Origin: Streptomyces sp. CB01881
GTDB lineage: Bacteria; Actinomycetota; Actinomycetes; Streptomycetales; Streptomycetaceae
Length of the DNA: 64,000 bases
Direction: 5' to 3'
Assembly (NCBI RefSeq): GCF_002953255.1
Contig: NZ_CP026498.1
Location: forward strand, 814,559 to 878,558
The first letter of the stretch is position 1; every line of letters starts with the position of its first letter. Below the pieces are notes generated by a model that worked only from the letters and a program-made list of their open reading frames with translations, did not search any database and had not been told where the DNA came from. The position numbers and the translations under genes are program-made. Of this stretch, positions 24,943 through 33,402 are shown piece by piece.

Positions 24943-27726
24943 TCAGCCCGCCGCGCCCGCGTGCAGGAGGTTGCCGGCGCGGGCGGCCAGGCCGTCGGCG
25001 CCGCACCGGGTGGCCAGCTCCAGCCCCCGGGCCAGGGCGCTGCGGGCGGCCGGAGCGGCGCCCAGCGCCTCACCCAGGTCGACCAGGGCGATCGCGTGCT
25101 CGTACCGGGCCGGTGACCGCTCCAGGTGCCGGACGGCCTCCGCGAGCAGCCCGGCCGCGCGTGGCCGGTCGTGCACCGCCGCGCAGAGCCGCAACGCGCT
25201 GCCGATGGCCGAGTCCGTCCCGGACTCCCGGGCGCGGCGGACGGCCTCCTCGGCGAGGTCACGGGCCCGGTCCGGCTGGTCGGGCGCGACCGCGCGCGCC
25301 AGGTGCCCGAGCCACGGCGCCCACACCGTGTTGCGCCACCCGCGCGCGTCCAGGGCCGCGCCGGCGGCGGTCAGCGTCGCGGCCGCGCCGGGCGCGTCGC
25401 CCCGGGCCAGCAGGAGACGGCCGTACAGCGTGGGGGCGTCGGGCAGCACCATCACCGTCGGGTACGGCGGGCCGAAGGCGTGCTCGCGCGCCAGTTCCAG
25501 GGCCTCGGGGAGCCGGCCGCGCGCGGCCAGGGTCTCGGCCAGCGCCCTGACCGCGTCCCAGTGCAGCGGGACGCCCGGGCCGATCCGTTCGGCGAGGCGC
25601 AGGGCCCGGCGAAGGTAGTCCTCCGCGGCCGCCAGGGCGCCGCAGCGGAACCGGAGCATGCCGGTCAGCAGGTAGGCGAAGCCGAGGTGGCCGCCGCTCC
25701 ACCCGGCGACCTCGTACGCGCGGACCGCCTCGGTGAACAGTTCCTCCGCCCGGTCGACCCGGTCGGCGTAGAGGTAGCTGATGCCGAGGATCCCGGGCAG
25801 CTCGAAACCCCAGGTGGTGTTGGTCCAGCCGAGGCTGCGGGGCAGGCGGCCGTCCGGCAGCGCGGACTCGGCCAGGGCGATCGCCTCCTCGCGGTCCACC
25901 CCGCGCAGCGTGAGGTCCCAGCAGCGCAGCACGGCCACCGCATGGGCCAGGCCGCTGTGTTCGAAGACGCCCTCGTCCGGGGCCGGTCCGCCGTTCGCGC
26001 CGGTGCCGTTGGCGGTGGGGGCCGGACCGTCCGCCCCGGTGTCGCTGAAGGCCAGTCCGACCGTTTCGAGCATCCGGTCGAACTCCGCGAGCCTCCGGGA
26101 GCGGCCCGGACCGTCCTCGTCCTCGAACTGGAAGGCGGCGAACATGAAGTGGGCGACCTCCAGGCGCAGGCGGCCCGGGCCGGGGAGGGTGCGGGCGGCC
26201 TCCTCGGCGCACACCGCGGCGGCCTCGCCGAGCCGGTTGCTGTGGGCGAGGGCCTGGGCGAGCCGGAAGATCGCGTCCACCCGGAGCTCGGGGCCCAGCC
26301 CGTACGGGTCCGCGAGCGCCAGGCGCAGTTGGTTGACCGTGGTCGCCGGGTCGGTGAGCAGGGCCGAGCAGCCGAGTTCGTAGAGCACCACGGCCCGGTC
26401 CTCGTCGGCGGGCGGTTCGCTGATGGCGCGGCGCAGGCAGCGCTGGGCCGCCTCGGGCGCGCCGATGGCCAGGTGCTCGCGGGCCGCCCGGCGCAGCTTG
26501 CCCACGATCTCGCCGTCGCCCTCGGGCAGGGTCTCCAGCAGGTGCCGGGACGCCGTCAGCAGGCCGAGGCCGGCGTTCTCGGTCTCGACGGCGGCGACCC
26601 CGTGCATCCCGGTGCGGGTGGCGGGAGGCATCGACTGGTAGACCGAGGTGGCGATCAGCGGGTGGACGAACTCCAGCCGGCCTCCCGGCGTGCTGGTCAG
26701 GACCCCGTGCCGGCGCAGCTCCCGGACGGACTCGGCGGCGGTGTCCGGGCCCTGGGCGCAGATGGCGGCGGCGAGGTCCGGGCGGATGTCGGTGCCCAGC
26801 ATGGACGCCGCCCAGGCGAACTGCACGGTGGTCGGGCCGATCTTTTCCAGCCAGTGACGGAGCGTCATGCCCCGTGCAACGACGGCGAGTTCGCGCAGCT
26901 GACCGGTGCTCTCCTCGACGGGGTCGAGCCGTTGGTCGAGCACCTCGCGCAGCAGGGCGGTGGTCTCGTACGGGTTTCCGGCCGTGACCGCCCAGACGTG
27001 GCGGCAGAAGACGTCCTCCGCCTGCGTGCCCAGGGCCGCGCGGACCAGGTGCGCGACCGAGGCCGGCTGGAGCGGGCGCAGTTCGTGCCGCCGGTCGGCC
27101 CTGCCGACGAGGCCGCGCTGCAGTGCCAGGGCCTCGTCGGGGAACTCGTCGCGGCAGGCGAACACCAGCAGGGCCGGCAGCTCCCGTGCGCGCACCGCGA
27201 GGCCCGCCAGCCAGCCGAGCGACTCCGGATCGGCCCAGTGCAGGTCGTCGACGATCACGGCCACCGGCGAGCGCTGCTGCACGAGGCGGGTGAGCACGAA
27301 GTCCAGCCCGTCGCGCACTCCCTGCGGGTCGAGCTGCCCTCCGGGCGGCAGCAGTCCGACCGCCGGACCGACGATGTCCTCCCAGGGCCCGAACACCTGC
27401 GCCCGTTCCTCGTCGGACAGGGCCGCCAGCACCGGCTGTACCAGCTGGCGCACCACGTGGAACGGATCGTGGCACTGCCGCTCCCCGCCCCGGGCGAACA
27501 GCACCGTGCAGCCCGCGCGCTTCGCCTCCCGTCGCACCTCGGTCAGCATCGCGGTCTTGCCCAGCCCGGCCGCGCCGGTGTACACCAGCAGTTCCCCGAT
27601 CCCGGTACCGGCGGGCCTGGTGAGCGCCCCGACCGCCTGCCCGGCCGACCGGATCTCGGCCTCGCGCTCGTGCAGCGGACAGCCATCCCCGCCGTCGCCC
27701 CGGACCGCGGACTCCCCTTCGGCCAC
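24943..27726 (-). CDS. LAL-type STAND ATPase regulator lacking a LuxR HTH
   Basis: A 927-residue protein of the large ATP-binding LuxR (LAL) architecture. Walker A GAAGLGKT is at about 51-58 and Walker B VAVIVDDLHWAD at about 155-166, followed by the HWLEK and GMHG regions and a long helical TPR-like repeat area (about 430-920). LAL regulators normally end with a LuxR helix-turn-helix of about 65 residues; this protein stops at LLHAGAAG, just where that domain would begin, and the downstream DNA does not encode one in any frame. It may act through a partner or be an inactivated regulator. The GTG at 27726 has GGAGG five bases upstream and is preferred over TTG 27738. It lies beside the cyclitol-type cluster and could belong to it. 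Confidence 0.88.
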   Translation of the reverse strand: MAEGESAVRGDGGDGCPLHEREAEIRSAGQAVGALTRPAGTGIGELLVYTGAAGLGKTAMLTEVRREAKRAGCTVLFARGGERQCHDPFHVVRQLVQPVLAALSDEERAQVFGPWEDIVGPAVGLLPPGGQLDPQGVRDGLDFVLTRLVQQRSPVAVIVDDLHWADPESLGWLAGLAVRARELPALLVFACRDEFPDEALALQRGLVGRADRRHELRPLQPASVAHLVRAALGTQAEDVFCRHVWAVTAGNPYETTALLREVLDQRLDPVEESTGQLRELAVVARGMTLRHWLEKIGPTTVQFAWAASMLGTDIRPDLAAAICAQGPDTAAESVRELRRHGVLTSTPGGRLEFVHPLIATSVYQSMPPATRTGMHGVAAVETENAGLGLLTASRHLLETLPEGDGEIVGKLRRAAREHLAIGAPEAAQRCLRRAISEPPADEDRAVVLYELGCSALLTDPATTVNQLRLALADPYGLGPELRVDAIFRLAQALAHSNRLGEAAAVCAEEAARTLPGPGRLRLEVAHFMFAAFQFEDEDGPGRSRRLAEFDRMLETVGLAFSDTGADGPAPTANGTGANGGPAPDEGVFEHSGLAHAVAVLRCWDLTLRGVDREEAIALAESALPDGRLPRSLGWTNTTWGFELPGILGISYLYADRVDRAEELFTEAVRAYEVAGWSGGHLGFAYLLTGMLRFRCGALAAAEDYLRRALRLAERIGPGVPLHWDAVRALAETLAARGRLPEALELAREHAFGPPYPTVMVLPDAPTLYGRLLLARGDAPGAAATLTAAGAALDARGWRNTVWAPWLGHLARAVAPDQPDRARDLAEEAVRRARESGTDSAIGSALRLCAAVHDRPRAAGLLAEAVRHLERSPARYEHAIALVDLGEALGAAPAARSALARGLELATRCGADGLAARAGNLLHAGAAG

Positions 27727-27785
27727 CGTCGCCTCCAACTCACTCGTCCACGGCCGTCGTTACCGATCCCGAGGCTACTGCTGAA

Positions 27786-27797
27786 CGGAGCGCTCCG
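27786..27797. repeat. 12-bp perfect palindrome upstream of the LAL gene
   Basis: CGGAGCGCTCCG lies 60 bp before the LAL ATPase start codon, between it and the APH-like gene. It could be an operator or just GC-rich symmetry. Confidence 0.3.
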
Positions 27798-27925
27798 GTG
27801 CCCGCTTGACAATCCGCCCGGCCGAAGCCGTGGCGCCGCAACTCGCCGCCCTCACCGGAACGTCGGCGGACTCGGCCTTCCCAGCCCTTTCCGGGCCGTT
27901 GGGCTGCCCGACCGATGCCCCGTGG

Positions 27926-28846
27926 TCAGCCCGCGGTGCCGGCCGTACGCGGCCGACGGCCGTCACGTTCCAGCCGGTGGTCCACCCACCGTCGGCCTGC
28001 GGCGGCCAGGGCGTCCAGGTGCGGGGCGTAGCCGAGACGCCTCCGGTGTTCGCGCACGCCCGCGATGACGACGGCGAAGGCGGTGATCGCCTCGGGACCG
28101 GCCGTGCTCCAGGCGGGGACCGCGGCGGCCCACTCCTCCGCCTGCCGCGGGCTGTGTCCTTCGTGGATGAGGCGCAGCACCAGCGACGCGGTGTCGGTCC
28201 AGGAGGCGGCACGGGCAGGCCACGCCCAGTCGACGGCCCGGGCCCTCCCGTCGTGGACGAGGAGATTGCCGGCGGACAGGTCCGTGTGGGCCAGCGTGTC
28301 ACCGTCGACCAGGCCGGGCGCCGCCGCCTCGATCCGCACGAGCTGCTCCAGGCGGGCCGTCGCCCAGGCGTCCAGCCGGTCGCGGTCGTGTTCGGCCATC
28401 AGGTGCCAGAGCCGGCGTTCCGCGAGCCGCGCGGCGAACGGCTGCGTCGGTACGGGCGGCGCCGGGGTGAGCCGTTCGACGAGGGCGACGAGGGCGGCCG
28501 CCACCGACGGCAGGTCGGGGGAGCCCGGGCGCAGATCGGCGTGGTGCCCGGGGAGGTGCTCGAACCCGAGCAGCAGCCATCCCCCGGTCTCGATCAGCCA
28601 CTCCAGCCGGGGGGCGACTCCCGGGAGGAGGGGGTGCACCTCGGCCTCCTTGCGGTGCTTCCAGGCCTGCGGATTCGCCGTCCGCACGGCTTTGCAGAAG
28701 ACGTCGCCGTCCGAGGTGCGCAGTGTCGCCGCGAATTCGGAGATCGTTCCCGCCGTGGCCGGTTCGGTGCCGGTCACCGGCCTGCCGATGGCGGTTTCGA
28801 CGGCCAGTCGCACGTCCCCCGGCAGCTCCGTCCAGTCGCAGGTCAT
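27926..28846 (-). CDS. Aminoglycoside phosphotransferase-family kinase
   Basis: A 306-residue APH/choline-kinase-fold protein. The catalytic loop LAHTDLSAGNLLVHDG (Brenner motif with catalytic Asp and Asn) is followed by the metal-binding RAVDWAW. An N-terminal lobe Lys is in FCKAVRT. It phosphorylates a small hydroxylated molecule. As the last gene of the leftward cyclitol-type unit (51 bp after the HAD gene) it may phosphorylate an intermediate, or inactivate the product for self-protection; the sequence does not decide. The start MTCDW lacks a strong ribosome-binding site but fits the family length. Confidence 0.87.
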   Translation of the reverse strand: MTCDWTELPGDVRLAVETAIGRPVTGTEPATAGTISEFAATLRTSDGDVFCKAVRTANPQAWKHRKEAEVHPLLPGVAPRLEWLIETGGWLLLGFEHLPGHHADLRPGSPDLPSVAAALVALVERLTPAPPVPTQPFAARLAERRLWHLMAEHDRDRLDAWATARLEQLVRIEAAAPGLVDGDTLAHTDLSAGNLLVHDGRARAVDWAWPARAASWTDTASLVLRLIHEGHSPRQAEEWAAAVPAWSTAGPEAITAFAVVIAGVREHRRRLGYAPHLDALAAAGRRWVDHRLERDGRRPRTAGTAG

Positions 28847-28897
28847 CGGCGGTCCGTTGCCCGGTGGGGCGGACGGGTGGCGGCGCGGCGTGTCCGG

Positions 28898-29602
28898 TCA
28901 GAGGTCACCGGCGTGCTCCAGGTATCCGGGGAGCTCGGCGAAGTGCCCGATGACCCCGATGCTCCCGGGAAGGTCGTCCGGTCGGGGCGACGACGTGACC
29001 AGGACGGCGCGCATGCCGGACCTGGCCGGCCCGATCGCATCCTTGGCCGGGGTGTCCCCGACGAACAGGATGTTTCCGGGCGGACAGCCCGCCGCGCTCA
29101 CCACGGCGTCGTAGAACAGCGGGTTCGGCTTGCGGACCCCGAGGGTGCTGGACAGGACCAGTGCGTCGAAGCAGTGGGCGATGCCGGCCGCCCGGAGGGT
29201 GCGGCGGCGCACGGTCTCGGGGCGGCGGGTGTCGCAGGCCAGGACGCACACCAGCCCGCGCCCGTGCAGACGGCGCAGCGCGTCCGCGGCCCGCGGGTCC
29301 ACCTCGGCATCGGGCACCGCGGTGAACACGGCCTCGTACGCGGCCCCCGGATCGGGGATCACGGCTCCGCACTCGTGCGCGCTGCGCCGCAGCAGGTCGG
29401 TGAACCGGCTCTGGGTGAGGTGTGCCCGGTCCTCCTCCCGGGCCCGGCGGCTGACCAGGTCGAAGGCGTCGGGGAAACCGTCCGGCACGACGGTCGCGCC
29501 GAGGCCGTGCAGGACCCGGGCGACCGTGACCCCGTCCGGTTGCGGGCCCGGGTGCGCCAGGGTGTCACCGAAGTCCAGCGCCAGTGCGCGGATCCTGGCC
29601 AT
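28898..29602 (-). CDS. HAD-superfamily phosphatase
   Basis: A 234-residue haloacid dehalogenase-like hydrolase. Motif I LDFGDT near residue 9 (DxGDT variant of DxDGT), motif II CVLACDTRR, motif III Lys in VRKPNP, and motif IV FVGDTPAKDAIG. It probably removes phosphate from a sugar- or cyclitol-phosphate. In validamycin biosynthesis a HAD phosphatase acts on the pseudo-disaccharide phosphate, and the position in this cluster suggests a similar late step (inference). ATG 29602 gives the family-typical start ARIRALALDFGDT; the spacer to the upstream gene is 95 bp. Confidence 0.9.
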   Translation of the reverse strand: MARIRALALDFGDTLAHPGPQPDGVTVARVLHGLGATVVPDGFPDAFDLVSRRAREEDRAHLTQSRFTDLLRRSAHECGAVIPDPGAAYEAVFTAVPDAEVDPRAADALRRLHGRGLVCVLACDTRRPETVRRRTLRAAGIAHCFDALVLSSTLGVRKPNPLFYDAVVSAAGCPPGNILFVGDTPAKDAIGPARSGMRAVLVTSSPRPDDLPGSIGVIGHFAELPGYLEHAGDL

Positions 29603-29697
29603 GCTCGACACCGTCCTTTCAGGCCGTCCGCCGGTGTTCTCCGCGGCCGGATCGGACGGTGCGCGTTCCGCGCGTGCGGCCGAGCGGCGCGGGTGCG

Positions 29698-30699
29698 TCA
29701 CGGGACGACGAGGGTCTTTCCGAGGTGGCGGCCGGTGGTCTGCTCCCGCAGGACGCCGGGCAGCTCGACGAGGCCGACCTGCCTGGCGATCATGCGCTCG
29801 ATGCGGTGCGGTGCGATGGCCGGTCCGGCGAGGTCGCCGAGAGCCGCTTCGAAGTCCGCGGGCACGGTGCCGTAGGTGCCCGCGATGCGGACCTCCCTCC
29901 CCTGCCAGCCGGTCGTGACGATGCCCTCGCGGCGGCGTACCGTGTCCAGGTCGCAGTCCAGGCCCGGTAGCGAGTCGCCGGGCGCGGTACCGCCGTAGAG
30001 CAGGAGCAGGCCGCCCCGCGTGGTCATCCGCAGCGCCTCACGGAGGACGTCGGGGCGGATGAAGCTGGTCGCGAGGACGGCGACGTCCAGTGCGCCGGTC
30101 GGTACGGACGCGGTCGGGCCGATCGGGACGTCGACGATCCCCCGCTCCCGCAGGAACGCCCGGCGGTCCGGGGTCCGGTTGGTCAGGACGACGTCGAGGC
30201 CCATCGTCCGGGCCAGGGCGGCGATGAGCACGCCGGCGGCTCCTGCGCCGAGCACGCCGAGCCGCACGCCGGCCAGGTCGCGGTCCAGGTGGCGGGCGGC
30301 TCTGGCGAGGCAGTGCCGGGCGCATGCCAGCGGCTCCGTGAAGACCAGTGTGCGTGCCGGGATGTGACGCTGCACGGCCGGCAGCGCGGCGCCGAGGCGG
30401 TCGGCCGGGCCGGCCGCCCACATCGTGGTGGCGAAGCCCGTGCTCCGTTCGATCGCGACGTTCGGGTCGAGGGTGACCCGCTGTCCCGGCGGGAGGCCCG
30501 GGAGCGTGGACTCCTCGACCACCCCGACCAGCTCGTGCCCGAACTGGCTCACGCCGTACCGGCTTCCGGCGACCTCCTTCAGGTCCGACCTGCAGACCCC
30601 GGCCAGTTCGATCCGGACGCGCACCGCGTGTTCGCCCGGCGGGCGTTCGGGCGGACCGGGGTCGAACCGCGGACCGCCCGGCTCCAGTACCACCCGCAT
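29698..30699 (-). CDS. MDR-family (zinc-type) dehydrogenase
   Basis: A 333-residue medium-chain dehydrogenase/reductase. N-terminal catalytic domain with GVCRSDLKE and FGHELVG (Cys and His-Glu, the usual catalytic metal ligands). Rossmann fold with GVLGAGAAGVLIAALA near 145-160. The four-cysteine structural zinc loop of classical ADHs is missing. It likely oxidises or reduces a cyclitol hydroxyl/ketone; a comparable MDR enzyme acts on valienone/validone in validamycin synthesis. Start ATG 30699 overlaps the aminotransferase stop by one base (TGATG). Confidence 0.88.
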   Translation of the reverse strand: MRVVLEPGGPRFDPGPPERPPGEHAVRVRIELAGVCRSDLKEVAGSRYGVSQFGHELVGVVEESTLPGLPPGQRVTLDPNVAIERSTGFATTMWAAGPADRLGAALPAVQRHIPARTLVFTEPLACARHCLARAARHLDRDLAGVRLGVLGAGAAGVLIAALARTMGLDVVLTNRTPDRRAFLRERGIVDVPIGPTASVPTGALDVAVLATSFIRPDVLREALRMTTRGGLLLLYGGTAPGDSLPGLDCDLDTVRRREGIVTTGWQGREVRIAGTYGTVPADFEAALGDLAGPAIAPHRIERMIARQVGLVELPGVLREQTTGRHLGKTLVVP

Positions 30700-31964
30700 C
30701 AGAGGGCTTCCAGGGCTTCGCCGAACCTGTCCGCGACCAGATGGGCCTCGGCGGGCGTCAGGACGAGCGGCGGGCGCACCTCGATGACGTTGCCGAGGCC
30801 GTGCTCGGAGACCCGGGTGAGCACGCCCCGCCCCTCCAGTGCGCGGTGGTAGGCGTGCGCCTGCTCGACGGCCTTGCCGCCGTCGGGTCCCACCAGCTCC
30901 ACCCCCAGCATCAGGCCGAGGCCGCGGACGTCGCCGATGACCGGGTGGTCCTGCTGCAGCCCGCGCAGGCGGTCGAGCAGGACGGCCCCGCTGGCGCGGA
31001 CGTTCTCCAGGAAGCCGGGCCGCTGCACGATCTCCAGGGTCTTCACCGCCGCGGCCGCCGACAGGTTGTGCCCGCCGTAGGTGAAGCCGTGCAGCGAGCG
31101 GTCCCAGTCGGCCATCCGCTCCTCGGTCAGGATCGCGGCGAGCGGAAGGCCGCTGCCGGTCAGTCCCTTGGCGAGGGTCATGACGTGCGGTTGCACACCG
31201 AAGTGGTCGGCGGCGAACATCTCACCGGTGCGGCCGAACCCGGTCTGGATCTCGTCGAAGATCAGAACGATCTCACGGGCGTCGCAGAACGCCTTCAGTT
31301 CCTGGAGGTAGCCCGGCGGCGGGACGACGTTGCCGCCCGCTCCGCTGATCGGTTCCATGATCACGCAGGCCACGCTGCCGGAACTGGCGTAGTCGATGAA
31401 GTCCTCGATCCGCTGCACGCAGAGCATCCCGCACACGTCCGGCGTCTGCCGGTAGAAGCAGCGGAAGCAGTACGGCCCGGGAACCTGCACCCCGCCGGGG
31501 AACCGGTACGGGAAGGGCGCCCGCATCCTGCTGGTGCCGTTGAGGCCCGCCGCGGCGAGCGTCTGGCCCACGTGACCGCGGAACGGCACGATCACGTCGC
31601 GCCGCCCGGTGTGGTGCTGGGCGATCTTGACCGCGCCCTCGTTCGCCGTGGAGCCGCCCGAGCTGCGCAGGTTCACCCGGGTCAGATTGGCGGGGCTGAT
31701 CCTGACCAGCTCCCGCATCACCCGGTTGGTCGCCTCGGTCTGGAACGAGGAGCCCGCGAACAGCAGCTCCTCCGCCTGGGCCCGGATCGCGGCGACCACC
31801 TCCGGATGGCTGTGGCCCAGCAGCAGGTTGAACGTGCCCGAGACGCAGTCGAGGTACTCCCGGCCCGCACCGTCCCAGCAGCGCACGCCGTCGCCCCGGA
31901 CCAGCACGGCGTCACCGAGCCGGTACTGCGCCACCTGCCGGGGGTCGGCCGCGACCTCACTCAT
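30699..31964 (-). CDS. Class III PLP-dependent aminotransferase
   Basis: A 421-residue fold-type I aminotransferase. Features: SGTFNLLLGHSHPEVV, phosphate-binding region RSSGGSTANEGAVK, PLP-contacting IFDEIQTGFGRTG (residues 236-247) and the Schiff-base Lys266 in TLAKGLTGSG. It contains a cysteine-rich insertion (C166-x2-C169 and C178-x3-C182) seen in a subset of the family. It is expected to put an amino group on a ketone such as a keto-cyclitol. ATG 31964 overlaps the preceding gene by 8 bp, and the stop overlaps the dehydrogenase start. It is the natural candidate for the amination step of this cluster. Confidence 0.93.
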   Translation of the reverse strand: MSEVAADPRQVAQYRLGDAVLVRGDGVRCWDGAGREYLDCVSGTFNLLLGHSHPEVVAAIRAQAEELLFAGSSFQTEATNRVMRELVRISPANLTRVNLRSSGGSTANEGAVKIAQHHTGRRDVIVPFRGHVGQTLAAAGLNGTSRMRAPFPYRFPGGVQVPGPYCFRCFYRQTPDVCGMLCVQRIEDFIDYASSGSVACVIMEPISGAGGNVVPPPGYLQELKAFCDAREIVLIFDEIQTGFGRTGEMFAADHFGVQPHVMTLAKGLTGSGLPLAAILTEERMADWDRSLHGFTYGGHNLSAAAAVKTLEIVQRPGFLENVRASGAVLLDRLRGLQQDHPVIGDVRGLGLMLGVELVGPDGGKAVEQAHAYHRALEGRGVLTRVSEHGLGNVIEVRPPLVLTPAEAHLVADRFGEALEAL

Positions 31965-33402
31965 GACGGCCCCGCCGATCGGCGTCCAGGGCGTCGAGCT
32001 GCGAGCGCACCCAGGCCTCCAGGGTCCACGGCTCGGCGGCCTCACGGCGGCGCCCGGCGGCCTCGGCCCGCAGCGCGGCCGGTGCGGTCAGGGCGTCGGC
32101 GATGGCCTCGGCCTGCTCGACCAGGTCGAACGGGTTGACGGTACGGCAGACGCCGCCGAGCACCTCGGCCGCGCCGCACGTCTCGGACAGCACCACGTCG
32201 GCGTCGCGCTCGTTGACCAGCGGCGCCTCGAAGGCGCTCAGGTTCTGCCCGTCGACCGTGGAGTTGAACACCAGCAGGTCGGCGCGCCGGAAGCTGCCGA
32301 GGGTGTGCTCGACGTCGTTGTCGCAGTGCAGGCGCACGGTGTCCGCGCCCAGATCGGCGTTGACCTCGGCGATGGCCGCCCGCACCCGGCGGACGTAGTC
32401 GGCGTTGGCCGCTACGTAGAGCCGGTTCGGGTTCATCCGGACCAGCATCCTGGTGCCGCGCAGCCTCGGGTCGGAGCGCACGGCCAGCCCGAACGCCCGC
32501 ACGGCGCGCTCGGCGTTCTTGATCGGGTCGGTCCGTCCGCTGTGCACGACCAGCGGTCCGTCGCCCGCCCATGCGGCGATGTCGTCCGGCAGCCCGGGGG
32601 TGCGGCCGGCGAGGGTCAGCGGACTGTAGCCGAGCGGCATGGTCCGGACACGGGTGACAACGCCCCGGCGGCGGACGAGGCCGCGCTCCCGGTCGACCTC
32701 GGCGTCGGGGATCAGGTCGGCGACGCAGTCGAGGAAGTTGCGGCACCACCGGTCGGCGAAGAACCCGATCGTGGTGGCGGGCAGCATGCCCTCCAGCAGG
32801 CCCGCCCGCAGGCGCTTCGGCAGCACGCGCCAGTAGTCCGGCGACGGCCACGGAATGTGGACGAACATCAGGATCGGCGCGTCGGGCCGCTGTTCACGCA
32901 GCCTCCGCGGGACGCCGACGAGCTGGTAGTCGTGCACCAGGTACAGCGGCTCCGGCGAACCGGCCGAGCTCTTCAGCAGCGCGTCCGCGAAGTCGCGGGT
33001 GAACTCGTCGAAGCACTCCATCGCCCGGTACGTCTCGCGGTCGAAGGTGGGCGTCGTCCAGGAGTCCCAGCCGTGGTTGTTGGCCGCCCAGAGCAGTTCG
33101 GCGGTGAAGAAGTTCTGCACCACCTCGAAGGTCCTCCGGTCGTGGCGCAGCAACTGGACGCGGATCCGCCGGCCGGAGCCGAGGCCGAGCCCGATACCGT
33201 CCGGGTTCTCGCCGGCGGCCCGGTGGTCGTCGTCCGTGTCGGCGCTGGCGATCCAGGACACGTCGAGCACCCCGGCCTGCTCGGCGACCACGTTCCCGGT
33301 GCCGCCCGGCGCGAGCCAGGGACGCAACTCGCCGGTGCCGGGGTCGGGTGCGTAGGTCACCGCGGCCCGCTTGCTGGCCAGATAGATCTGATGCTCCGTC
33401 AT
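31957..33402 (-). CDS. GT20 pseudo-glycosyltransferase (OtsA/VldE-like)
   Basis: A 481-residue GT-B protein of family GT20, related to trehalose-6-phosphate synthase. Aligned with OtsA, it keeps D158 (VHDYQL), H182 (VHIPWP), R290 and K295 (GRTDPIKN, in place of the OtsA DRLDYxKG) and E392. The OtsA DGMN becomes D384-GQN-387, followed by SAFEAPLVNERDADVVLSE. This DGQNL variant and the extra C-terminal segment match my recollection of the validamycin pseudo-glycosyltransferases VldE/ValL, which join a cyclitol nucleotide to an aminocyclitol phosphate through nitrogen. It is therefore the likely coupling enzyme of the cluster. Overlaps both neighbours; the start overlap is ATGA. Confidence 0.88.
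   Translation of the reverse strand: MTEHQIYLASKRAAVTYAPDPGTGELRPWLAPGGTGNVVAEQAGVLDVSWIASADTDDDHRAAGENPDGIGLGLGSGRRIRVQLLRHDRRTFEVVQNFFTAELLWAANNHGWDSWTTPTFDRETYRAMECFDEFTRDFADALLKSSAGSPEPLYLVHDYQLVGVPRRLREQRPDAPILMFVHIPWPSPDYWRVLPKRLRAGLLEGMLPATTIGFFADRWCRNFLDCVADLIPDAEVDRERGLVRRRGVVTRVRTMPLGYSPLTLAGRTPGLPDDIAAWAGDGPLVVHSGRTDPIKNAERAVRAFGLAVRSDPRLRGTRMLVRMNPNRLYVAANADYVRRVRAAIAEVNADLGADTVRLHCDNDVEHTLGSFRRADLLVFNSTVDGQNLSAFEAPLVNERDADVVLSETCGAAEVLGGVCRTVNPFDLVEQAEAIADALTAPAALRAEAAGRRREAAEPWTLEAWVRSQLDALDADRRGRHE

Noticed and set aside
21557..25618. A 1353-codon plus-strand ORF
   Set aside because: It lies opposite the wall protein and LAL genes, its translation is Arg/Gly/Pro/His-rich without domains, and GC-rich DNA commonly gives such antisense shadows.
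25126..28068. A 980-codon plus-strand ORF
   Set aside because: Antisense shadow of the LAL ATPase gene, with low-complexity Gly/Ala/Arg composition.
27926..28846. Aminoglycoside-resistance gene
   Set aside because: The fold is APH-like, but the substrate cannot be read, and its place in the cluster could equally mean a biosynthetic kinase.
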